From Bradyrhizobium sp. 195 (lineage in GTDB: Bacteria > Pseudomonadota > Alphaproteobacteria > Rhizobiales > Xanthobacteraceae), in contig NZ_CP082161.1 of assembly GCF_023101665.1 (NCBI RefSeq), positions 4,092,001 to 4,156,000 on the forward strand: a stretch of DNA of 64,000 bases, written 5' to 3'. The notes below the pieces were generated by a model that had not been told where the DNA came from, did no database searches, and saw only the letters and a program-made list of their open reading frames with translations. Of this stretch, positions 53,469-61,548 are shown one piece after another. Position 1 is the first letter of the stretch. The number at the start of each line of letters is the position of its first letter. The position numbers were made by a program, and so were the translations under genes.

Positions 53469-54479
53469 TTACGCCGGCGTCGCCGCGACATATCCCGTCA
53501 ATCCAAACCCCTCGCGCGCGGCGGTCATCATCGGCACCAGCGCGTTCGGATGGATGAACTCGTCGCGGAAGCAGGGATAGGACTTGGGATCGAAGATCTT
53601 CTTCAGCCAGTCGACCACGATCTTGTGGCGCTCGGAGGTTCGGAATTCCTTGTGATAGGTGAGCCAGAGATCGGCATGGTGGCTGACGCCGAGATCGACG
53701 GCAACGAGAGGCGCGCCGAGCGCGATCGAGACCGTCGGCAGGAAGCCGATGCCGGCACCGCGCTCGACGGCATAGAGCACGCCGACCGAGGAATTGGTCT
53801 TGATCCCGACGATGCCCTCGAGCGACTTCAGCCCGAGCACGCGGGCGTAGGCGCCGTCGTCGACCTGCGGCGCGCTCTGCTTGATGATGCGGTGGTTGTT
53901 CAGCTCGGCGAGGGTCGTCGGCACACCGTAGAGGTTTTCGTACTCCTTGGAGACGAAGGGATAGATGTGCAGGCGGCCGAGCTTGGCGACGATCAGATCG
54001 GGATTGGTCGGCGGCTCGAGCTGGATTGCGATGTCCGATTCAAGCCGCGCGACGTCAGCTTGCTCCATCGCGCAGCGCAAGTCGACGGTGATCCTGCGGT
54101 AGGTCTTCTGGAAGTCGATCAGTCGCGGCAGGATCCAGAAATTGCCCGGGCCTTCCGTCACCGCGACGCGCACGGTCCCCGAGGTGTCGTTCGACGATCG
54201 CGAGGCGCGGCGGAAGACGTTGAAGGCGTGACGCTCCATATGCGCGACGTCGGCGATCATCGCGGTGCCTTCGTCGCTGAGCGTGAGCCCGCTCTGATCG
54301 CGCAGGAACAGCTTGCAGCCGATGCTCTCTTCGAGCCGATCGATCCGGCGCATCAGCGTGGTGGCGGTGAGCCCGAGCTCCTCGGCGGCATTGCGAAAAC
54401 TTTTAAATTTTGCGCAAGCTAAAAACAATTTCAAATCGTCCCAGGACGCGCCCAGGGCTTCTTCACGGTGCTGCATCAT
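53469..54479 (-). CDS. LysR-family transcriptional regulator
   Basis: From ATG 54479 a 336-residue regulator with the LysR winged helix (about 12-70; LKLFLACAKFKSFRNAAEELGLTATTLMRRIDRLEESIGCKLF) and a periplasmic-binding-type effector domain. An ATG at 54509 is also possible. It is divergent from a set of acyltransferase-like genes, the classical arrangement for LysR control of its neighbour. Effector unknown. Confidence 0.9.
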   Translation of the reverse strand: MMQHREEALGASWDDLKLFLACAKFKSFRNAAEELGLTATTLMRRIDRLEESIGCKLFLRDQSGLTLSDEGTAMIADVAHMERHAFNVFRRASRSSNDTSGTVRVAVTEGPGNFWILPRLIDFQKTYRRITVDLRCAMEQADVARLESDIAIQLEPPTNPDLIVAKLGRLHIYPFVSKEYENLYGVPTTLAELNNHRIIKQSAPQVDDGAYARVLGLKSLEGIVGIKTNSSVGVLYAVERGAGIGFLPTVSIALGAPLVAVDLGVSHHADLWLTYHKEFRTSERHKIVVDWLKKIFDPKSYPCFRDEFIHPNALVPMMTAAREGFGLTGYVAATPA

Positions 54480-54580
54480 CGCAGCACCCCGGTGCAATAA
54501 CTGCTGCATACTCCTGATCTCCAGCCGCTAAGCTCATTGGCATAGCGAGGCACGAAAGCCTTGAACGATAGAGGCGAGAT

Positions 54581-55198
54581 ATGGGTATGGAAAGGGGCTC
54601 GTTTGCCGCAAGGCATGATTTCGATGCCTTGCCGCTGAGCCCGGATGTCGATGTCCATTGCGCGCAATTTTCCGAAATTGCCGCACTTGCGCAGATGGCG
54701 CACCGGCTGGTGCCGGGCGTGCGGATCGGGACAGCCGACCTTGCGCGATACTTCACGTTCGATCCCCAGAGCATCCTGACGTTCAGCCGGAAGGGCCGTC
54801 TCGTCGGCGGCATGGCCTTCCTGTTTCTCAATGACCGCGGGCACGATGCTCTGCTGCTCGACGAGATCTGTCTCACCTCGCCCGAGACGCACTATCTCGC
54901 TTCCGCAAAGGAAGACGTCGCCGCCATCTACATCTGGGCGATCGCGGCGACGGGGCGCGGTATCGCCGGTCTCGGCAAGGCTGCGGCGCATCTGCGACAG
55001 CTAAGGTTTCGCAACGCGGATTGCTATGCGCAGCCGTCAACGGTGGCCGGACGCGACATCATGAAGGCCACCGGCTTTGCGCCGGTCCCGAGCTTCCAGC
55101 CCGATCTCTGGTGCTACGAGCGGCCCTGGCATCGGCAGCCGATGCGCATGCCTGGCGCGATCATCCAAGCAAGGAGTTTTGCAGATGCACGGTACTAG
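54581..55198 (+). CDS. GNAT-like acyltransferase, first gene of a LysR-linked module
   Basis: A 205-residue protein of unassigned family. The C-terminal half has the order of a GNAT fold: DALLLDEICLT strand, an acetyl-CoA-loop-like GRGIAGLGKAAAHLRQLRF, and the final ADCYAQPSTVAGRDIMKATGFAPV segment. The N-terminal part does not resemble known enzymes. It overlaps the next gene by 14 bases, so expression is coupled. The assignment to GNAT is by pattern only; function unknown. Confidence 0.75.
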   Translation: MGMERGSFAARHDFDALPLSPDVDVHCAQFSEIAALAQMAHRLVPGVRIGTADLARYFTFDPQSILTFSRKGRLVGGMAFLFLNDRGHDALLLDEICLTSPETHYLASAKEDVAAIYIWAIAATGRGIAGLGKAAAHLRQLRFRNADCYAQPSTVAGRDIMKATGFAPVPSFQPDLWCYERPWHRQPMRMPGAIIQARSFADARY

Positions 55199-55805
55199 GA
55201 TTCCTGTCGCCAAGCCCTGTTCCCGCGACATCACCATCCGCCTCGCGCGCGATCCCAGCGATCTCATGCTGGTCACGGCCATCCGCTCCGCGGTCTATCT
55301 CGCCGAACAGGATTGTCCGTTCGAGGAGGAGTTCGACGGCAACGACATGGTCGCCGCACACTTCATCGGCTTCGTCGGCAACGAGCCTGCGGGCTGCCTG
55401 CGGGTGCGCTTCTTCGGCGATTTCGCCAAGGTGGAGCGGCTCGCGGTGCGTCACCAATACCGGCGCTCGCGCGTCTCGTTCAAGCTGGTGCAGGCCAGCG
55501 TCGACTACGTGAAGCGCAAGGGCTTTCGCAAGATCTACGGTCAGGCGCAGGACAGGCTGGTTGATTTCTGGGCCCATTTCGGCGCCAAGCCGCTCGGTCA
55601 CAATCGCAAGATCACCTTCTCGGATTTTTCCTACACGGAAATGCTGCTGGAGATCGAGCCGGGCCCGGACGCCATCACGCTCGACAGCGATCCCTATGTG
55701 ATCATCCGTCCCGAGGGCGATTGGGACCGGCCGGGCGTGCTCGACGCCTCGGCGGGGCGGGCGGTGTCCTCACCGCTGCGGGACCTCGCGCTCGCCGACC
55801 GCTGA
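55185..55805 (+). CDS. GNAT-family N-acetyltransferase
   Basis: A 206-residue protein whose centre follows the GNAT pattern: AIRSAVYLAEQDCPFEEEFDGNDMVAAHFIGF, CLRVRFFGDFAKVERLAVRHQYRRSRVSFKLVQ and KIYGQAQDRLVDFWAHFGAKPLG. In the cofactor loop the usual R-x-x-G-x-G/A reads RRSRVS, so the glycines are not conserved. AAGGAG precedes ATG 55185. Second gene of the LysR-linked set; substrate unknown. Confidence 0.82.
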   Translation: MHGTRIPVAKPCSRDITIRLARDPSDLMLVTAIRSAVYLAEQDCPFEEEFDGNDMVAAHFIGFVGNEPAGCLRVRFFGDFAKVERLAVRHQYRRSRVSFKLVQASVDYVKRKGFRKIYGQAQDRLVDFWAHFGAKPLGHNRKITFSDFSYTEMLLEIEPGPDAITLDSDPYVIIRPEGDWDRPGVLDASAGRAVSSPLRDLALADR

Positions 55806-55830
55806 AATTGGTGCAGCTCTGCGCAACACG

Positions 55831-56394
55831 ATGCTGGCTTCTATCCACGATGATCCGCCGATCCTGGTCTGCGCGGATCTTCAGGTCGAGTACCTGACCC
55901 CCGGGCGCCGCCACGTCATCCTAGACGGCGACGCCACCACGGCGCGTTGCCTGGAACTGCTGACGCTGTGGCGCGGCAATCTGTGGCCGGTGATGCATCT
56001 GAAGCGCATCGCGCAGGCCGCCTGGTTCAATCCGGCATCCAGGCTGACCGATTGGATCGCGCAAACCAAGCCGCGGCCGGGAGAGATGACGTTCGAGCAC
56101 CCGCTGCCGTCCGCCTACAGCTCGTCGCGGTTTGTGGACTACATGTCTAATATCCGCGCCAGACGCTGCATTCTGATCGGTTTTTCCCTGGACGAGACCA
56201 TTCTGGCCACTGCCGTGGACGGGTTTCACCGCAGCCATCGCTACCAGGTGGTCGCTGATGCCGTGGCTTGCCGGCAGCCAGGTACGAGCGATGCCGCCGC
56301 CTACAAGCATGCGGTAGTGAATGTCATCGGGAACTTTGCTACAATCCAGTCCAGCGCCGAACTGATCAGAACCAGCGGCGCCGTTGCGGTGTAG
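55831..56394 (+). CDS. Isochorismatase-fold protein lacking catalytic Cys and Lys
   Basis: A 187-residue protein with the cysteine-hydrolase fold: ILVCADLQVEYL with Asp16 in place, HPLPSAYSSSRF corresponding to the K-x-x-x-S-A-F segment and RCILIGFSLDETILATAVDG corresponding to G-x-x-T-E-x-C-V-x-x-T-A. At the catalytic Lys there is His90 and at the nucleophilic Cys there is Thr123. It is therefore probably not an active hydrolase of the usual type and may bind a ligand or partner. It follows the GNAT gene by 25 bases. Confidence 0.8.
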   Translation: MLASIHDDPPILVCADLQVEYLTPGRRHVILDGDATTARCLELLTLWRGNLWPVMHLKRIAQAAWFNPASRLTDWIAQTKPRPGEMTFEHPLPSAYSSSRFVDYMSNIRARRCILIGFSLDETILATAVDGFHRSHRYQVVADAVACRQPGTSDAAAYKHAVVNVIGNFATIQSSAELIRTSGAVAV

Positions 56395-56400
56395 GCGGCC

Positions 56401-56595
56401 GTGACCGGCGGACGGGGTGAGAGATTGTCACGGGGAGACGAGCTCAAGGAGCTGGCGAGCGATCTGTCGCATGCCACCGAGACGGCGCGCAGGCTGGGTC
56501 TGCCAACGACGGTCTATCTGCTCTCGATAGCGTTGGTGGAGGTGAGGGAAGCCGCTGCCGGTGCCGATGACGGGCATGACGACGACGCGGCGTGA
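56401..56595 (+). CDS. Small hypothetical protein at the end of the LysR-linked module
   Basis: A 64-residue protein from GTG 56401, six bases after the preceding stop. The centre is helical (ELKELASDLSHATETARRLG, then TTVYLLSIALVEVREA) and the end is acidic. No ribosome binding site is obvious and a TTG seven codons in is also possible. It resembles small conserved proteins of the group, but I do not recognise a family. Confidence 0.55.
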   Translation: MTGGRGERLSRGDELKELASDLSHATETARRLGLPTTVYLLSIALVEVREAAAGADDGHDDDAA

Positions 56596-56760
56596 GAGCT
56601 GCCCAAATCCCGACATGCGGCTTTGTGCAACGCTGCTGAGCGCTTGCTGCCGACGAATTGGCGTTGCAAGCTTCGCGCTGTCGCAATAGCCAAGGTAGTT
56701 GATCATCGAGTGATGACGCCGGCTCTGCCTGCGACGTGACGCTTTCAAGGATCTTCGCAA

Positions 56761-58143
56761 ATGTCCATGCTGCCCAATTCGCAAGAGGCCCGGGATGTGG
56801 CCTATCAGCTCCATCCCTATACCAACGCGCGCACGCATCAGCAGGCCGGTCCGCTGGTGATCGAGCGCGGTGATGGTCCTTATGTCTTCGATGCGTCGGG
56901 CAAGCGCTATTTCGAGGCGATGGCGGGCCTGTGGAGCGTCGGGCTCGGTTTCAACGAGAAGCGGCTGGTCGAGGCCGCGCACAAGCAGATGCTGGCGCTG
57001 CCGTTCTATCACACCTTCTCCGCCAAATCGCACGGGCCCTCGATCGACCTTGCCGAGAAGCTGGTGGCGCTCGCGCCTGTGCCAATGAGCAAGGTGTTCT
57101 TCACCAATTCCGGCTCGGAAGCCAACGACACCGTGTTGAAGCTGATCGCCTATCGCTCCAACGCGCTCGGCCAGCCACAGCGCAAGAAGGTGATCAGCCG
57201 GATGCGCGCCTATCATGGCGTCACCATTGCCTCGGCCAGTCTCACGGGCCTGCCGAACAACCATCGCTCGTTCGATCTGCCGCTGCCGAACATCCTGCAC
57301 ACGGGCTCGCCGCATTTCTACAAGGACGGCGCCCCCGGCGAGAGCGAGGAGGCGTTCGCGACGCGCCGGGCGGAGGAGCTCGACGCCCTGATCCAGAGGG
57401 AAGGGCCCGATACGATCGCGGCGTTCTTCGGCGAGCCGGTGATGGGCGCGGGCGGCGTCATCGTGCCGCCGGCGACCTATTGGGACAAGATCCAGAAGGT
57501 CCTGAACAAGTACGACATCCTCTTCGTCGCGGACGAGGTGATCTGCGGCTTCGGCCGCACCGGCAAGATGTTCGGTTGCGAGACCTATGGCATCAAGCCC
57601 GACGTGCTCGTGGTCTCCAAGCAGATCACCTCGAGCTATTTCCCATTCTCGGCGATCATCATGAACGACCGCATGTTCGAGCCGATCGCTGACGAGAGCA
57701 ACAAGATCGGCGTGCTCGGCCACGGCTTCACCGCGGGCGGCCATCCGGTCGGCTCGGCGATTGCGCTGGAAAACCTCAAGATCATCGAAGAGCGCGGCCT
57801 GGTCGCGCATGCCGCCGAGCTCGGCGGCTACATGCAGGGCCGCTTGCGCGAGCTCACCAGCCATCCGCTGGTCGGCGAGGTTCGCGGCGTCGGCATGATC
57901 GCGGCGATCGAGCTCGTGCTCGACAAGGGCCGCAAGACCGCAGCCGCGACGCCCGGTGCGGTCGGCGGCATCGCCAGCCGCATGCTCCAGGAGCGCGGCG
58001 TGATCTCGCGCAACATGCTGGACGCCATCGCCATCTGCCCGCCGCTGATCGTCACCAAGGCCCAGATCGACGATCTGGTCGCCGCGATCGCCGGTGTGCT
58101 GGAGGATATGAAGGCGGAAGTGGCCAAGCTGACGCCGGCTTGA
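56761..58143 (+). CDS. Class III aminotransferase (omega-amino-acid/amine:pyruvate type)
   Basis: A 460-residue PLP enzyme. Signatures: TNSGSEAND (115-123), RAYHGVT (149-155), the cofactor Asp258 in FVADEVICGFGRTG and the Schiff-base Lys287 in VVSKQITSSYFP, with GHGFTAGGHPVG completing the phosphate site. The order matches omega-transaminases acting on beta-alanine, putrescine-type amines or 4-aminobutyrate; substrate choice cannot be decided here. It stands alone, 165 bases after the small gene and before a palindromic element. Confidence 0.92.
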   Translation: MSMLPNSQEARDVAYQLHPYTNARTHQQAGPLVIERGDGPYVFDASGKRYFEAMAGLWSVGLGFNEKRLVEAAHKQMLALPFYHTFSAKSHGPSIDLAEKLVALAPVPMSKVFFTNSGSEANDTVLKLIAYRSNALGQPQRKKVISRMRAYHGVTIASASLTGLPNNHRSFDLPLPNILHTGSPHFYKDGAPGESEEAFATRRAEELDALIQREGPDTIAAFFGEPVMGAGGVIVPPATYWDKIQKVLNKYDILFVADEVICGFGRTGKMFGCETYGIKPDVLVVSKQITSSYFPFSAIIMNDRMFEPIADESNKIGVLGHGFTAGGHPVGSAIALENLKIIEERGLVAHAAELGGYMQGRLRELTSHPLVGEVRGVGMIAAIELVLDKGRKTAAATPGAVGGIASRMLQERGVISRNMLDAIAICPPLIVTKAQIDDLVAAIAGVLEDMKAEVAKLTPA

Positions 58144-58155
58144 GGCTCTCTCGTC

Positions 58156-58240
58156 GTCATTGCGAGCGTGGCGAAGCAATCCAGACTGCCTCCGCGGAAA
58201 GGCTCTGGATTGCTTCGTCGCAAGAGCTCCTCGCAATGAC
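58156..58240. repeat. 85-bp palindromic element, family A copy 4
   Basis: GTCATTGCGAGCGTGGCGAAG at the left and CGTCGCAAGAGCTCCTCGCAATGAC at the right, inner arms CAATCCAGA and TCTGGATTG. Long shoulder on the right, as in copy 2. Lies 13 bases after the aminotransferase stop. Confidence 0.9.
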
Positions 58241-58366
58241 GATGTGGGAGCAGCGAGCTCCAATCCATCACCGTCACCCCCGCGCAACGGCGAAGCGGTT
58301 GTCGCTGGAGGTGCTCGCCTCTTCGGCGAGCCTCGAAGGGCAACGGCCCGGCTGCCGCAGCGGGGC

Positions 58367-58428
58367 GTTCATCCTTCGAGGCTCCGCGCACGGTGCTCTG
58401 CACCGCGCGCCTCGCACCTCAGGATGAC
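58367..58428. repeat. Palindromic element, family C
   Basis: GTTCATCCTTCGAGGC at the left is matched by GCCTCGCACCTCAGGATGAC at the right, with a GC-rich inner stem (CGCGCACGGTG with CACCGCGCG). Between the aminotransferase and rnd. A further CCTCGAAGGG just upstream may be part of it. Confidence 0.7.
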
Positions 58429-58454
58429 GACCCGGCGCTCCGCGTTGGCTGAGC

Positions 58455-59603
58455 CTACGCCCGCTGAACCCCGATCACGCGGCCTTTCTCGATCGCCAGC
58501 GCCAGCTCGCCGCGCTTCAGCTTCAGCGCGGCATCGCCGAACAGCTCGCGGCGCCAGCCGCGCAGGGCGGGGACGTCCGCCTCGTCGTCGGCTGCGATCT
58601 CCTCGAGATCGTCGACAGTGGCGATCACCTTGCTGGCGACCGCGTGGCGCTCGGCGGTCATGCGCAGCAGCACCTTCAGGAGCTCGACGATCGCCGCGCC
58701 GTTGTTGTTGTTGCGCGGCTTCTCCAGCTTCGGCAGCGTCGCAAAATCCCGCGCCAGCCCGCGCTCGACTGCGGCTACGATGTCCGCGCCCCATTTGGAC
58801 TTTTCAAAACCCTTCGGCACAGAGCGCAGATGGGCGAGCTTTTCCAGCGTGGTCGGCGCGTGGGTCGCGATGTCGGTGATCGCCTCGTCGCGCAGCACCC
58901 GGCCGCGCGGCACGTCTCGGCTCTGGGCTTCCTGCTCGCGCCAGGCCGCGACCTCCATCAGCACCGCGAGATCCTTCGGCTTGCGCACCCGCGTCTTCAG
59001 CCGTTCCCAGGCGCGCTCGGGGTGGAAGTCGTAGGTCCTGGGGGAGGTGAGGACCTCCATCTCGATGGACACCCATTCGCTGCGGCGGCGCTTCTTGAGG
59101 TCCGCATCGAGCGCGGCGAATACGTCGCGCAGGTGGGTGACGTCGGACACCGCGTAGTGCATCTGCTCCTTGGTCAGCGGCCGGCGCGACCAGTCGGTGA
59201 AGCGGTGGGTCTTGTCCGGGCGGTGGCCGGCGACCTTCTCGACCAGCGCGTCGTAGGCGATGCTGTCGCCGTAACCGAGCACCATCGCGGCAACCTGGGT
59301 GTCGAACACCGGATGCGGGATGATATTGGCCTGGTGCCAGATGATCTCGATGTCCTGGCGGGCGGCGTGAAAGACCTTCAGCACGCTCTCGTTGGCCATC
59401 AGCTCGAAGAACGGCTTGAGGTCGATCCCCTCGGCCAGGGTGTCGATGACGACCGCTTCCTCGGCGCTGGCCATCTGCACCACGCACAGCAGCGGGTAGT
59501 AGGTGGTCTCGCGCAGGAACTCGGTATCGACGGTAATGACGGGGTGCTTGGCCAGCCGGCTGCAGGCAGCCGCGAGGTCAGCGGTGGTGGTAATCAAATC
59601 CAT
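58455..59603 (-). CDS. rnd: Ribonuclease D
   Basis: A 382-residue 3'-5' exoribonuclease. The DEDD residues are visible in [28 protein letters not shown] and the [13 protein letters not shown] segment; one or two HRDC domains follow from about residue 210 ([22 protein letters not shown]). It trims tRNA precursors. Length is typical. Confidence 0.95.
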   Translation of the reverse strand: MDLITTTADLAAACSRLAKHPVITVDTEFLRETTYYPLLCVVQMASAEEAVVIDTLAEGIDLKPFFELMANESVLKVFHAARQDIEIIWHQANIIPHPVFDTQVAAMVLGYGDSIAYDALVEKVAGHRPDKTHRFTDWSRRPLTKEQMHYAVSDVTHLRDVFAALDADLKKRRRSEWVSIEMEVLTSPRTYDFHPERAWERLKTRVRKPKDLAVLMEVAAWREQEAQSRDVPRGRVLRDEAITDIATHAPTTLEKLAHLRSVPKGFEKSKWGADIVAAVERGLARDFATLPKLEKPRNNNNGAAIVELLKVLLRMTAERHAVASKVIATVDDLEEIAADDEADVPALRGWRRELFGDAALKLKRGELALAIEKGRVIGVQRA

Positions 59604-59719
59604 GAACGGCCCATGACACTTGATATCAGCCGTTCTGCCGAAAGTGCTGTGATGTCAAGGGGCTCGATGCGAATTCGAGCCTTGCATTTGGGCCGGAATC
59701 GCTTTTTCCGACGAAATTC

Positions 59720-59830
59720 CTATTCGTAGCGGACCCGGTGCGAGGATTTGCGGGCGCAGGGCAGCGCCACCACGACCACGCACATGGCGACCAATGCCAA
59801 TCCCAGGAACTCGAAAACCAACAGATCCAC
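59720..59830 (-). CDS. 36-residue single-pass membrane peptide
   Basis: A GTG at 59830 opens a 36-codon frame ending TAG at 59720: an N-terminal hydrophobic helix (LLVFEFLGLALVAMCVVVVA) followed by a basic tail with one Cys (CARKSSHRVRYE). GGAG lies eight bases before the GTG, the best spacing possible, and hydrophobic-then-positive topology fits a small inner-membrane protein. It is upstream of rnd on the same strand. Function unknown; expression not proven. Confidence 0.6.
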   Translation of the reverse strand: MDLLVFEFLGLALVAMCVVVVALPCARKSSHRVRYE

Positions 59831-59967
59831 GGCGAAATCTCCAGAAACATTGATAGATTTGTCGGGGGTGCGTTGAGGGTCTGTTAATTCCAATGGTTAC
59901 CGGCGGCCGGGCCGGGCCGGATGGTGGACGGCGGGTTAACGGGGGCCGGGCTCGGTGCCGTCACTTC

Positions 59968-60056
59968 GTAGGGTGGGAAAAGCGAAGCGTGCCCACGATT
60001 TGCGGCTTATCGCGAAAGGATGTGGGCACGGCGCGTTGCGCCTTTGCCCACCCTAC
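59968..60056. repeat. Palindromic element, family D copy 1 (GTAGGGTGGG type)
   Basis: GTAGGGTGGGAAAAGCG at the left pairs with CGCCTTTGCCCACCCTAC at the right, and CGTGCCCAC with GTGGGCACG inside, around a short unpaired centre. Confidence 0.85.
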
Positions 60057-60081
60057 AAGATCTCGGAATTGCCGCAGTGCC

Positions 60082-60194
60082 GTAGGGTGGATTAGCCGAA
60101 GGCGTAATCCGCCACTGGGCGTTCGCCGCGTCGGGAAGTTGGTGGATTACGCCCGCGACTGCGCTTTGCGCAGCCGCAAGCTAATCCACCCTAC
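60082..60194. repeat. Palindromic element, family D copy 2 (GTAGGGTGGATTA type)
   Basis: GTAGGGTGGATTAG (60082-60095) is exactly complementary to 60181-60194, and GGCGTAATCC pairs with GGATTACGCC inside. It ends nine bases before the binding-protein stop and shares the outer GTAGGGTGG with the preceding element. Confidence 0.88.
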
Positions 60195-60203
60195 AAGACT
60201 TCG

Positions 60204-61502
60204 CTACGGCAGCTTCAGCGAGGTCTCCGCATTGTACGGCTTCAGCGTCTCGTCCGCGGCCTTCTGGGCGGCGGCGAGGGCTTCCTTCGGTTGCTTCTTG
60301 CCGTTGAGGACCAGCATCACCTCGTCCTCGAGGTTCTTGCGCACCGGCACGGTCTTGTAGGTCGCAAACCACGGCTTTGCGACGTCGAGCTGTTCGACGG
60401 CGGTCTTGGCGTCCGGGTTCTTGTTCAGGAAGTCGACCATGTCAGGCGTCTTGTACGCGGCCATGTTGGGTGCGAAATAGCCGGTGGCGCGGCTCCACCA
60501 GCCGCTCTTCTCGGGCGAGGTCATCCACTTGATCAGCGTCCAGGCGGCCTTTTGCTTGTCAGCCTCCAGCCCTGCCGGAACGATCAGCGAGGCGCCGCCG
60601 ATCGGCACGGCGTTGCGGACGTTGCGCGGGATGAAGGCGACCTTGTAGGCGAACTTGGCGTTGTCGCGCACGTAAGTGAGCGAGCCCGTGGACAGCATCA
60701 TCATCGCGGCATTGCCGGAGATGAAGGACGTGCTCACGGCCGGACCGGGCGTCGCACCGGGTGCGTGGACCTTGTGCTTGTAGACGAGGTCGTTCCACCA
60801 GGTGAGCGCTCCTAACATCGAAGGCGTGTCGTAATAGACCTCGCCGCCGAACTCCTCGTTGTAGTAGCGCCCGCCATTGCTCATGGTGAGCGTTTCCATC
60901 ATCCAGCCGCAATAATCATAGGCGCAGGGGATCGCGATGCCCCATTGGGTCACCTTGTCGCCCTCGCGCTTGGTGAGCTTCTTGGCCCAGTCGGTGAGCT
61001 CGGCCCAGGTCTGCGGCGGCTTGTTCGGGTCGAGGCCGGCTTCCTTGGCCTTGTCGGCATTGATGTAGAGCAGTGGTGTCGAATTGTGGAACGGCACGCC
61101 GTACACCGAGCGGTTGATCACCGCGTTGCCTTGCAGGGCCGGGAAGAACTGACCGAGGAATTGCTCCTTGGTGGTGCCGTCGGCCTTGATCAGCCCGTCG
61201 AGATTGGTGAGCTCGTTCTCGATCTGCATGTCGAGCAGGAAGTTGGCGGACATGATCACGGCGGACGGCGGCTTGCCGGCCTTGATCGCGGCGCGCGTCT
61301 TGATCAGAGTGTCGTCATAGGACCCGGTGTACACAGCGGTCGCCTTGACGTCCGGGTGGGTCTCGTTGAACTCCTTGATCAGGGAGCCCATGTCGCGGGC
61401 GAGCTTGCCATCGACGGGGACGGGGAAGAACAAATCGATCTCGGTCGGGCCCTCGCCGGCGAGAGCCGGAAAGGCGAGGGCGCCTGCCAGTGTGCCTGCC
61501 AT
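60204..61502 (-). CDS. ABC transporter substrate-binding protein (sugar / glycerol-3-phosphate type), signal peptide frameshifted
   Basis: The continuous frame gives 432 residues of a family 1 extracellular solute-binding protein (EIDLFFPVPVDGKLARDMGSLIKEFNETHP start, AVIMSANFLLDMQ, ISGNAAMMMLSTGS), close in layout to UgpB. The frame begins MAGTLAGALAFPALA, the core and cleavage site of a signal peptide without its basic start. A GGAG-preceded ATG at 61537 in another frame encodes MLFSRRLMLGL, exactly the missing basic part; one base missing near 61504 separates them. So either export is lost or the assembly has an error. Two permease genes lie directly upstream. Confidence 0.88.
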   Translation of the reverse strand: MAGTLAGALAFPALAGEGPTEIDLFFPVPVDGKLARDMGSLIKEFNETHPDVKATAVYTGSYDDTLIKTRAAIKAGKPPSAVIMSANFLLDMQIENELTNLDGLIKADGTTKEQFLGQFFPALQGNAVINRSVYGVPFHNSTPLLYINADKAKEAGLDPNKPPQTWAELTDWAKKLTKREGDKVTQWGIAIPCAYDYCGWMMETLTMSNGGRYYNEEFGGEVYYDTPSMLGALTWWNDLVYKHKVHAPGATPGPAVSTSFISGNAAMMMLSTGSLTYVRDNAKFAYKVAFIPRNVRNAVPIGGASLIVPAGLEADKQKAAWTLIKWMTSPEKSGWWSRATGYFAPNMAAYKTPDMVDFLNKNPDAKTAVEQLDVAKPWFATYKTVPVRKNLEDEVMLVLNGKKQPKEALAAAQKAADETLKPYNAETSLKLP

Positions 61503-61548
61503 GGCAAGCCGAGCATGAGCCTGCGGGAAAACAGCATCGGAAAATCTC

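Larger units (their letters stand above)
59604..60203. other. Intergenic stretch with a micro-ORF and two palindromic elements
   Basis: About 600 bases between rnd and the transporter genes. It holds a 36-residue membrane-peptide gene (59720-59830) and two adjoining palindromic repeats (59968-60056 and 60082-60194). Nothing else is visible. Confidence 0.7.
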
